Source: Armatimonadota bacterium
GTDB taxonomy: Bacteria; Armatimonadota; Armatimonadia; Armatimonadales; Armatimonadaceae
Assembly: GCA_014380985.1 (NCBI GenBank)
Contig: JACMIU010000555.1
Span: 1 to 7,993, forward strand
Direction of reading: 5' to 3'
Length of the DNA: 7,993 nucleotides
The notes under the pieces are model-generated. The model was given only the letters and a program-made list of their open reading frames with translations. It did no database searches and was not told where the DNA came from. The position numbers were made by a program, and so were the translations under genes. Shown here piece after piece: positions 1-5,505 of this stretch; position 1 is the first letter of the stretch, and the number at the start of each line of letters is the position of its first letter.

Positions 1-1075
1 CGGGCGGCGGCGATACGGCGGCAATCGTCGCCCACAAATCCTCGATACTCGGTAGCGATAGCGCACTGCCCGCCGGGATATAAAACAGTAGTGCGTTGGT
101 CGCCGATTCGATTTCGCACCACGGACAGGCGGCGCAGTCGCGGAAATACTGATGACCGGGATGGAGGGAGCAAACCTTTAGTGTGCGCCCCAATACTTCG
201 AGGCTGCGTACCCATTCCCGCGCCGTTGGTCGCAATGCGCCGGGCGGTTGCGGCAAAAACGCTTTGTCAAACCAGCAGGAAAGCGTGTCCGGGATTGCCG
301 ACAGGGGAAGGGTTCCCGGTGGCGGTTGCATTTGCCGCGATTCCGATTTCGCGCCGTAGGCGAACCGGTATTCCTTGATGGCACGCTCAATCGGCATATC
401 GCCCTTGCCGGTGAATTGACCGGAGAACGGATGCCGCCCCATAAAGAGTATCTGAAAGAGTAATACCGCCAATCCGAAATTATCGTGGTTTGCGGTGCGG
501 TCGGCGCGGGTGAAGTTCGTTTCCTGAAGTTCGGGGGGCGTGTGTGTCGAAACGCCGACGCCGCAGGGAAACAGTTTCTCGTCGAGCCGTAGGTGAAAAC
601 TATCGCAGTCAATCAAAGAAACGGTAGCGTTCTGCGTGACCAGCAGGTTGCCGTGGTTCACGTCGCCGATAACGTGACCGTGTTCATGCACCACGGCGAA
701 CGACCGGGCGATATTGGTCGCGGTATGCACCAAAAATTGCCACGTCGCGTTCGGGAATCGTTCCTTACGGGAGCGAGGCCCGTAGAGAACATGAACCTCC
801 TCGGCTCCGGCGATCTTCGGCATCAGAAAGCCAATTGCCTCGCCGCCTTTCCTCGCGTGAAGCGTTTCCACGGGCCACGCGGCAAGGCGCGACAAGCCCG
901 GCGTTTGCGCGGCGACCATCGCCTGCAGTTTTTCGCTCCGCTCATAAGTAGGCTTATGGTACACTTTGGCGACAAGATGGCGACGGTCGGGCAAATCGTA
1001 CACGCTACCTTCACCACGCTTTGCGAGAAGCGAGCCGAGGAGTACGATTTGGCTTTGGCTGTCGAAAACTTGCAT
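1..1075 (-). CDS. TerY-P triad protein kinase with C-terminal zinc ribbon (3' end outside the window)
   Basis: The 358 visible residues form a divergent Ser/Thr-type protein kinase domain. Seen directly: a glycine loop near residues 14-25 (GxxxGEGSVY-like), the ATP lysine K37 in VAKVY, a catalytic loop with D138 and N143 (GDVNHGN, not HRDxKxxN), the metal-binding D156 in LIDCDSF (not DFG), a PPE motif at E182, and D198 in helix F. A zinc-ribbon-like segment follows, with C302, H305/H308, C314, C317 and C320 (ends CPWC). This layout matches the kinases that accompany TerY-like VWA and PP2C proteins. By inference it phosphorylates a partner that the upstream PP2C dephosphorylates. The ATG lies 3 nt after the PP2C stop, has no clear Shine-Dalgarno, and is probably translationally coupled. 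The reading frame is open through position 1, so the C-terminal region is unseen. The assignment as a kinase is firm; its substrate is unknown. Confidence 0.85.
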   Translation of the reverse strand, partial: MQVFDSQSQIVLLGSLLAKRGEGSVYDLPDRRHLVAKVYHKPTYERSEKLQAMVAAQTPGLSRLAAWPVETLHARKGGEAIGFLMPKIAGAEEVHVLYGPRSRKERFPNATWQFLVHTATNIARSFAVVHEHGHVIGDVNHGNLLVTQNATVSLIDCDSFHLRLDEKLFPCGVGVSTHTPPELQETNFTRADRTANHDNFGLAVLLFQILFMGRHPFSGQFTGKGDMPIERAIKEYRFAYGAKSESRQMQPPPGTLPLSAIPDTLSCWFDKAFLPQPPGALRPTAREWVRSLEVLGRTLKVCSLHPGHQYFRDCAACPWCEIESATNALLFYIPAGSALSLPSIEDLWATIAAVSPPP

Positions 1076-1078
1076 GGT

Positions 1079-1879
1079 TTAGGTTTCGTCAGGCGGGGAC
1101 GCACAGCGCGATGCTAAAATCAAGGTTTTGTCGTCATCGGTGCGCTCATTGACGCGCTCCGACGACAGAAACTGCTCCAAAAGTTGGGAGGTTTTGTCGG
1201 CATCGAACGGTGCGGCGTTGCGAAGCGCGTCAAAAAGCGGTTGGAAAAACGCCGCAAACGGAGACTTTGTGTTATGCACCAATGACAACCGCTCCAAGCC
1301 GTCGGTGAAAATTGCTACGTCCTGCACCGCGCCCATGGTTTGAAAATCGAGATAATCCGACGCGTTCAAATCGGTCAAAAAATTGGTGGTACTGGCATAT
1401 TCGCCTTGCTGGGGCCAGAAAATAACTGCGTATTCGCTACGTGTTTCGCCGGTAGAAACCACAATCGCGCCGTCGCCCACCTGACAGAACACGGTCGTGT
1501 CGCTCCCGGCGACCACGGCGAGCAAGGTGCAGGCGTAATCCTTCACCGTGCGGTTCGCCGACCGGGCTTCGCGCAGGATAATTTCCTGATAGCCGCTTAT
1601 CCATTTGACGATATATTCGCGGTCAATTTCGGTGGCTTTGTAGCCACGGGCGAAGTATTCGTACAGCACGGCGAAAAAGTGATCGCAAGCCATTTCCGCC
1701 CCCTTCGCCGAGCAAACGGCGGTTCCGGCTCCGTCGGAAACCACACCGATTAGCACCTCGTTCCCGTCCACATCGGTAAGCGAGTGGCACAGCGAAGAAT
1801 CCTGACAGACTGTGCGCGACTTGATGTGTGCGGTTCCGGCAACCGAGCGGAAGGCATACCGCCACGGCGATTCGTCCAT
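1079..1879 (-). CDS. PP2C-family Ser/Thr protein phosphatase of the TerY-P triad
   Basis: This 266-residue protein is a PP2C-type metal-dependent phosphatase, predicted cytosolic. Metal-site and fold motifs are visible in the right order: H18 and Q26-D27 near the N-terminus, D49-G50 in VSDGAG, G135-D136-G137 in QVGDGAIVV, D193-G194 in IFTDGLE, and D249/D250 in DDDKTLIL close to the C-terminus. The length fits the compact bacterial PP2C_2 type without extra domains. The ATG at 1879 overlaps the stop of the VWA gene (TAATG), which indicates translational coupling; a G-rich stretch (GGGGGATGGTGG) just upstream could serve as ribosome binding site. The frame is open much further upstream, but that part overlaps the VWA gene and lacks PP2C similarity, so it was not used. 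Family knowledge: in this triad the phosphatase is thought to oppose the kinase encoded directly downstream. Confidence 0.88.
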   Translation of the reverse strand: MDESPWRYAFRSVAGTAHIKSRTVCQDSSLCHSLTDVDGNEVLIGVVSDGAGTAVCSAKGAEMACDHFFAVLYEYFARGYKATEIDREYIVKWISGYQEIILREARSANRTVKDYACTLLAVVAGSDTTVFCQVGDGAIVVSTGETRSEYAVIFWPQQGEYASTTNFLTDLNASDYLDFQTMGAVQDVAIFTDGLERLSLVHNTKSPFAAFFQPLFDALRNAAPFDADKTSQLLEQFLSSERVNERTDDDKTLILASRCASPPDET

Positions 1880-2556
1880 TAGTCCACCATCCCCCAACCG
1901 GCGGGGGTAACGGGGTTTTCGAGCGGAACCGGATCGCCGACCGAGGAACGCGAAACACTGCTGAGCGAACTCGATAGCCAGCTGAACATATCGCGGAAGC
2001 GTAAGCCCTTGAGTTTGATAGGCTGGCGAAGCGAAAGACGTTGCATCACTTCCAAGTTGCATCCTTCGACGCCGATAGCGAAAAACAGAAACGATTTGCT
2101 TTGTTCGCCGAGTTGAATCCGGTTCGCGGCGTTCGCCCAAAGGTCGGTCGGTGCGCCATCGGTGACGAGAAAAAGCCACGGGCGATAATACGAGACGCCG
2201 TTTTGTTTGTAGACGTTTTTGCGCTCGTCAAGCATAGATATAGCGCGTTCAATCGCTTCGCCCATCGGGGTATCGCCGCCCGCCGCGAGTTGCGGGGGGA
2301 TGAACGATTCGGGGGAAATAAAATCGGTCACGGTTCGCACGGGTCCGAACGAAACAATCGCCACCTCGACGCGCTTGCTCGCCATCAAATCCGCCATCAG
2401 TTCATCCTTGAACGCTATCAGTCCGTTGTTCAATTCCTGAACGGGGTTGCCGAACATGGAAGCCGACGTATCCAGAAGCAAAATGCAGGGACAACGCGGT
2501 TCGGGGTTATCGGCGAACTCGGCGGCAAACGGCACTTGGTCAAAAATATCGCTCAT
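1879..2556 (-). CDS. VWA domain protein, TerY-like, first gene of the triad operon
   Basis: This 225-residue protein is a von Willebrand factor A domain of the TerY type. The metal-ion-dependent adhesion site is complete: D29-T-S31-A-S33 in LLLDTSAS, T96 in GGDTPMG, and D133 in VTDGAPTD. The C-terminal tail is Ser-rich (around residues 190-205, SSSLSSVSRSS) and ends in a Pro/Trp-containing segment, as is common in TerY relatives. There is no signal peptide or membrane helix, so it should be cytosolic. VWA domains of this group are thought to act as metal-dependent protein-interaction scaffolds. It leads the operon with PP2C and kinase and is probably a phosphorylation target or adaptor, which is inference. 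The ATG at 2556 follows the last upstream non-coding stretch, with no clear Shine-Dalgarno. An extended -10 box lies about 16 nt upstream. Confidence 0.88.
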   Translation of the reverse strand: MSDIFDQVPFAAEFADNPEPRCPCILLLDTSASMFGNPVQELNNGLIAFKDELMADLMASKRVEVAIVSFGPVRTVTDFISPESFIPPQLAAGGDTPMGEAIERAISMLDERKNVYKQNGVSYYRPWLFLVTDGAPTDLWANAANRIQLGEQSKSFLFFAIGVEGCNLEVMQRLSLRQPIKLKGLRFRDMFSWLSSSLSSVSRSSVGDPVPLENPVTPAGWGMVD

Positions 2557-2571
2557 AGTGGTTTTGGTATC

Positions 2572-2580
2572 AGTGTATCA
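2572..2580 (-). promoter_or_regulatory. Candidate extended -10 promoter of the VWA-PP2C-kinase operon
   Basis: On the minus strand the sequence TGATACACT reads as a TGn-extended -10 element (TACACT at 2577-2572). It would start transcription near 2565, giving a leader of about 9 nt before the VWA ATG. No good -35 lies at the expected distance, which is acceptable for an extended -10 promoter. The TTGACA in the left arm of the nearby palindrome is too far away (more than 40 nt) to serve as its -35. Prediction only. Confidence 0.4.
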
Positions 2581-2619
2581 TGCAAAATACATGCCGGAAG
2601 CGTCTTGATTTTGCGGCGT

Positions 2620-2664
2620 GTGTCAACCGCGCCGCCGACTAGCTGTCGGCGGTGCGGTTGACAC
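2620..2664. repeat. Near-perfect 20-bp inverted repeat with 5-nt centre between divergent genes
   Basis: The left arm GTGTCAACCGCGCCGCCGAC (2620-2639) and right arm GTCGGCGGTGCGGTTGACAC (2645-2664) pair at 19 of 20 positions around TAGCT. The only exception is G2631 against T2653. Pairing resumes outside a 3-nt bulge: GCGT at 2616-2619 with ACGC at 2668-2671. The right arm contains the TTGACA used as -35 for the plus-strand TIM-barrel gene; the left arm holds the mirror copy on the minus strand. Both predicted transcription starts lie outside the repeat, so it most likely acts as DNA (operator or cruciform), not as RNA. A small mobile or REP-like repeat is the alternative. No second copy was noticed in the window. 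Confidence 0.9.
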
Positions 2665-2687
2665 CTGACGCGCCGCCATGCCATACT
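2658..2687 (+). promoter_or_regulatory. Candidate leaderless promoter of the TIM-barrel gene
   Basis: A consensus TTGACA (-35, 2658-2663) is followed after 18 bp by CATACT (-10, 2682-2687). The -10 box ends 5 nt before the ATG at 2693, so transcription would start at or within a base of the start codon. The -35 lies inside the right arm of the palindrome, so a protein bound there would compete with or contact RNA polymerase. Prediction from motif and spacing only. Confidence 0.5.
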
Positions 2688-2692
2688 TGCCT

Positions 2693-3574
2693 ATGACTTT
2701 TTCGTCTGCCCGCTACAACGACGGCTCGCAAAACCCGCCCCGGCTACGGCTACAGTTTGCCCTCTGGGGCTTGGAAAAACTGCCGATGAACGCGCCGGAA
2801 GAAGCGCGGTGGACGCTCGATGAAAAGTTCGCCCGGCTGAAAAGCGCGGGCTTCGAGGCGGTCGAGTGCTGGCTCACGGACGACAACGAAGCCGAAACGA
2901 GAGCCGCGTTAGACCGGCATGGCTTGCGCCTTGTGCTGGGGCATCGCCCGTTCACCCCCGCCGATATTGACGCGACCGTCGCTCGCGCCGTGCGTTTGCA
3001 AGCCGACTTCGTTTTCGCCCAACCCGCCGACGCCTTCACGACGCTAGAAACCGTCGCTGAACTGGTGCGATATGGGCAAAACGCCGCCGCCAAGCACAAC
3101 CTGCCGTTTTTCGTCGAAACGCACCGTAACAACTTCACCGAAACGATTCCTCAAACCGTCGCGCTACTAAACGCCGTGCCGGACGTAGGAATCACCGGCG
3201 ACCTGTCGCACTTCGTTGTGGTCGGCGAGTTTTACGGTTGGGCGGACGAACGCGCTATTGACCGTATGGTGCCGGTGCTGGAAAAAGTTTCGCACCTGCA
3301 CGGTCGCGTTTCGAGCGGCGAGGCGGTGCAGGTGGATGTCGGCGACGGTTCGGGGCAAACGCCGCAGTTTTTCGTGTCGCTTTGGGCAGCCGCGATGCGG
3401 CAATGGCTGATCGGGGCGAAACCGGGCGATGTGTTCCCGTTCGCACCGGAACTCGGTCCGCCGCGCTACGCGCTCACTTTGCCCGATGGAAGCGAGTTTT
3501 CCGACCGGTGGGAGCAGGGCTTAGTGATGGCGAATCTTGCGCGGCAAGCGTGGCGCGAAGCCGGGGGTGGGTAG
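2693..3574 (+). CDS. Sugar-phosphate isomerase/epimerase-like TIM-barrel protein (AP endonuclease 2 superfamily)
   Basis: This 293-residue protein belongs to the xylose isomerase-like TIM-barrel superfamily, which includes sugar isomerases, epimerases and endonuclease IV. Seen directly: early barrel strands with FALWGLEKL and FEAVECWL, then candidate metal ligands in the expected order: E142 (FVETHRNN), D170 and H173 (GDLSHF), H201/H203 (HLHGR) and E253 (PELGPP). There is no signal peptide. The substrate cannot be told; sugar or sugar-phosphate isomerisation is the usual guess. An in-frame ATG at 2678 would add five residues but lies upstream of the predicted -10 box, so a transcript from that promoter would not contain it. 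The ATG at 2693 was therefore chosen. The gene is divergent from the TerY-like operon and shares the palindromic control region with it, so co-regulation is possible but not shown. Confidence 0.8.
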   Translation: MTFSSARYNDGSQNPPRLRLQFALWGLEKLPMNAPEEARWTLDEKFARLKSAGFEAVECWLTDDNEAETRAALDRHGLRLVLGHRPFTPADIDATVARAVRLQADFVFAQPADAFTTLETVAELVRYGQNAAAKHNLPFFVETHRNNFTETIPQTVALLNAVPDVGITGDLSHFVVVGEFYGWADERAIDRMVPVLEKVSHLHGRVSSGEAVQVDVGDGSGQTPQFFVSLWAAAMRQWLIGAKPGDVFPFAPELGPPRYALTLPDGSEFSDRWEQGLVMANLARQAWREAGGG

Positions 3575-3578
3575 ACAA

Positions 3579-3598
3579 CAGGGATGGCTACATCCCTG
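3579..3598. repeat. Perfect 8-bp hairpin between the TIM-barrel gene and truB
   Basis: CAGGGATG (3579-3586) and CATCCCTG (3591-3598) form a perfect stem around the tetraloop GCTA, 4 nt after the TIM-barrel stop codon. There is no T-tract downstream on the plus strand (AACCCCGG follows), so it is not a standard intrinsic terminator. It could stabilise the 3' end of the upstream transcript, act as a weak or T-less terminator, or be an operator just upstream of the truB -10 box. Confidence 0.6.
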
Positions 3599-3612
3599 AA
3601 CCCCGGACGCGG

Positions 3613-3618
3613 TAGAAT
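3613..3618 (+). promoter_or_regulatory. Candidate -10 box of truB, leaderless spacing
   Basis: TAGAAT fits the TANNNT -10 pattern and ends exactly 6 nt before the truB ATG. This places the expected transcription start on the A of the start codon. No Shine-Dalgarno precedes the ATG, which supports a leaderless mRNA. No recognisable -35 is present 16-18 bp upstream. Prediction only. Confidence 0.45.
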
Positions 3619-3624
3619 AGCGGC

Positions 3625-4518
3625 ATGACCACGGTAGACGGTTTCGTCAATATCCACAAGCCCGCCGGAATGACCTCGCACGATGTTGTCGCAAAGGTGC
3701 GGCGCATCCTATCCAACAAACGCGCCGGTCATGCTGGAACGCTTGACCCTGACGCGACCGGGGTACTCGTGGTAGCGGTCGGACAGGCGACACGGCTACT
3801 ACCGTACCTGCCGCTCGAACCGAAAGAGTATGTCGCCCGAATCGTTTTCGGCACGGCGACAACCACCGAGGACGCTTCCGGCGAAATCACCTCGACGGCG
3901 GACGCTTCCGGTTTGACCGAGGAAACGCTCCGAGCCGCGATTCCCGCGTTCGTTGGCGAAATACAACAGGTTCCGCCGATGGTGTCCGCCGTGCATCACG
4001 AGGGCAAGCGGTTGTACGAACTCGCCCGCGCCGGTATCACCGTGGAGCGCGAGGCACGTTTGGCGCGAATCTTCTCTATCGAAGCGTCGGACTTCGCGGG
4101 GGGCGCGGCGGCAGAGGCGACGCTTCGCGTTTCCTGTGGCACGGGAACCTACATCCGAACGCTTTGCGCCGATTTAGGAAGCGCGGTCGGCGTCCCCGCG
4201 CACATGAAAACGCTCGTGCGAACCGCGGTCGGAAAGTTCGCCCTCGCAGACGCCGTAACGCTGGAGCAGTTGGCACCGGAAACGCTGATGCCGATGGAAA
4301 CCGCGCTCGATTTTCCCGTGGTGAACGTCGAGTACGATCACGCGAAAGCCCTGATGATGGGGCAGGCGATTCCTGTTGTCGCCGAGGCGGGAACGGTCGC
4401 GCTTCATTTCGACGGCTGGCTCCTCGCGCTTGCCGAAACGAACGCGGCGGGAACCGCGCACCCGTTCAAAGTGTTTCCTAACCAATGGAACGAAGCCGAA
4501 GCACGACGACACATTTGA
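3625..4518 (+). CDS. truB: tRNA pseudouridine(55) synthase TruB
   Basis: This enzyme converts U55 of the tRNA T-loop to pseudouridine, in the cytosol. The 297 residues match the family's usual length of about 300. Seen: N-terminal GFVNIHKPAGMTSHDVV, the signature KRAGHAGTLDPDATGVL with catalytic Asp D41, QQVPPMVSAV with GKRLYELAR (the substrate-binding motif), and GTGTYIRTLCADLG. A shorter C-terminal PUA-like/TruB_C region ends near VFPNQ. The ATG at 3625 fits the conserved N-terminus and sits 6 nt after a -10-like box. The gene overlaps ribF by 34 bp. The truB-ribF order is widespread in bacteria, often downstream of infB-rbfA; here the upstream gene is unrelated. The coding sequence is GC-rich (44 of 60 bases at 4081-4140). 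A 12-nt direct repeat (GGACGCTTCCGG at 3870 and 3900) encodes two DASG segments in a variable loop. Confidence 0.97.
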   Translation: MTTVDGFVNIHKPAGMTSHDVVAKVRRILSNKRAGHAGTLDPDATGVLVVAVGQATRLLPYLPLEPKEYVARIVFGTATTTEDASGEITSTADASGLTEETLRAAIPAFVGEIQQVPPMVSAVHHEGKRLYELARAGITVEREARLARIFSIEASDFAGGAAAEATLRVSCGTGTYIRTLCADLGSAVGVPAHMKTLVRTAVGKFALADAVTLEQLAPETLMPMETALDFPVVNVEYDHAKALMMGQAIPVVAEAGTVALHFDGWLLALAETNAAGTAHPFKVFPNQWNEAEARRHI

Positions 4519-5411
4519 ACGCCTCCGAACGCGCCGTAACGATGGGCGTCTTCGATGGCGTTCACCGCGGGCATCAAGCACTGCTCGCGGAAACGGTTCG
4601 CGTCGCGGACGCGCACGGCTACGCCCCCACCGCTCTGACGTTCGACCCGCACCCGTCCGCGCTGTTCGCCCCGGCTCGCACCCCGCTTCTGCTTTCGACG
4701 ATGGACGAACGCACCGCGCTTTTGCGAAAGCATGGCGTGACCGACGTGATTATCGCACCGTTCGACCGCGCCCTCGCCGCTCTGACGCCGGACGAGTTCG
4801 TGAAGCAGTGGCTTGTTGATCGGCTTCGCGCCCGCTTCGTGATTGTCGGCGACGATTTCCGCTTCGGCTGTGACCGCTCCGGCGACACGGCGTTTCTGCG
4901 TCGCGCCGGACAAACGCACGGCTTTGAAACCGTCACCGTTGCACCGGTCTTTGTGGACGGCGTACCGTGCCGCTCCACGATTATTCGCCAAATGCTCACG
5001 GGAGGACAGGTCGAGTCCGCGCAAACCCTGCTCGGTCGCCCGTTCACGCTAACGGGAACGATCGCGCACGGTCGCAAACTCGGTCGCACCATCGGTTTTC
5101 CGACCGCGAATCTCCAAACCGCACCGGGCATTCTGGTTCCCGGCGCGGGCGTGTACGCTGGACGTGCCACCGTCGCGGGAGCCACGCACCTTGCCGCCAT
5201 CAGCATCGGCACGAACCCCACCGTGACGCCCGGCGCGGACGCCCTGCGCACCGTGGAAGCGTTCCTGCTCGACTTCGGCGGCGACATTTATGGCGAAACG
5301 TTGACCATCACGTTTGACCGATTTTTGCGCGGCACAGAAAAGTACGATTCGCTTGACACCCTTGTCGCGCAGATGCACCGGGACGTAGCAAGGGTTCGCA
5401 ACAAAGCGTAG
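4485..5411 (+). CDS. ribF: Bifunctional riboflavin kinase / FAD synthetase RibF
   Basis: RibF phosphorylates riboflavin to FMN and then adenylylates it to FAD. In 308 residues both domains are complete. The FAD synthetase domain (about residues 16-170) shows GVFDGVHRGH at 21-30 (the nucleotidyl-transferase HxGH-type motif), TFDPHP at 52-57, VGDDFRFG at 121-128 and RSTIIR at 163-168. The riboflavin kinase domain (about 180-305) shows GRKLGRTIGFPTANL at 196-210 with the PTAN motif, GVYAG, GTNPT at 242-246, and the likely catalytic E258 in VEAFLLDF. The ATG at 4485 overlaps truB by 34 bp; a TTG at 4515, overlapping the truB stop, would shorten the protein by 10 residues and fits the usual short N-terminus equally well. 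Neither start has a clear Shine-Dalgarno. It is probably co-transcribed and translationally coupled with truB. Confidence 0.96.
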   Translation: MERSRSTTTHLNASERAVTMGVFDGVHRGHQALLAETVRVADAHGYAPTALTFDPHPSALFAPARTPLLLSTMDERTALLRKHGVTDVIIAPFDRALAALTPDEFVKQWLVDRLRARFVIVGDDFRFGCDRSGDTAFLRRAGQTHGFETVTVAPVFVDGVPCRSTIIRQMLTGGQVESAQTLLGRPFTLTGTIAHGRKLGRTIGFPTANLQTAPGILVPGAGVYAGRATVAGATHLAAISIGTNPTVTPGADALRTVEAFLLDFGGDIYGETLTITFDRFLRGTEKYDSLDTLVAQMHRDVARVRNKA

Positions 5412-5505
5412 GCGAAAGATAGCAGAATCATGAAATCGCCCCTTGCATCATGGTATTCACCTCGGCTGATACAACAACACCGATAGGGGCAGGTTCGTCG
5501 CAAAA
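5412..5505. other. Convergent intergenic region between ribF and the thioredoxin-fusion gene
   Basis: These 94 bp separate two converging genes. A bidirectional terminator would be expected, but no stable short-loop hairpin with a T-tract is apparent. The only inverted repeat noticed is GCCCCT (5438-5443) with AGGGGC (5485-5490), whose 41-nt loop is too long for an intrinsic terminator. No small gene is supported here. Confidence 0.5.

Noticed and set aside
593..1117. Plus-strand open frame (174 codons) opposite the kinase
   Set aside because: The opposite strand carries all kinase motifs in order; this frame has none of its own.
2041..2661. Plus-strand open frame (206 codons) opposite the VWA gene, running into the palindrome
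   Set aside because: Antisense to an intact MIDAS-containing gene; no domain recognised, and it ends inside the control region.
3870..3911. 12-nt direct repeat GGACGCTTCCGG inside truB as a mobile or regulatory repeat
   Set aside because: It encodes two DASG segments in a variable surface loop of an intact gene; a small coding duplication or chance explains it.
4619..5287. Minus-strand open frame (222 codons) opposite ribF
   Set aside because: Antisense to motifs conserved in RibF; composition is that of a shadow frame.
5438..5490. GCCCCT/AGGGGC inverted repeat as a bidirectional terminator
   Set aside because: Six-bp stem with a 41-nt loop and no T-tract; too weak to call.
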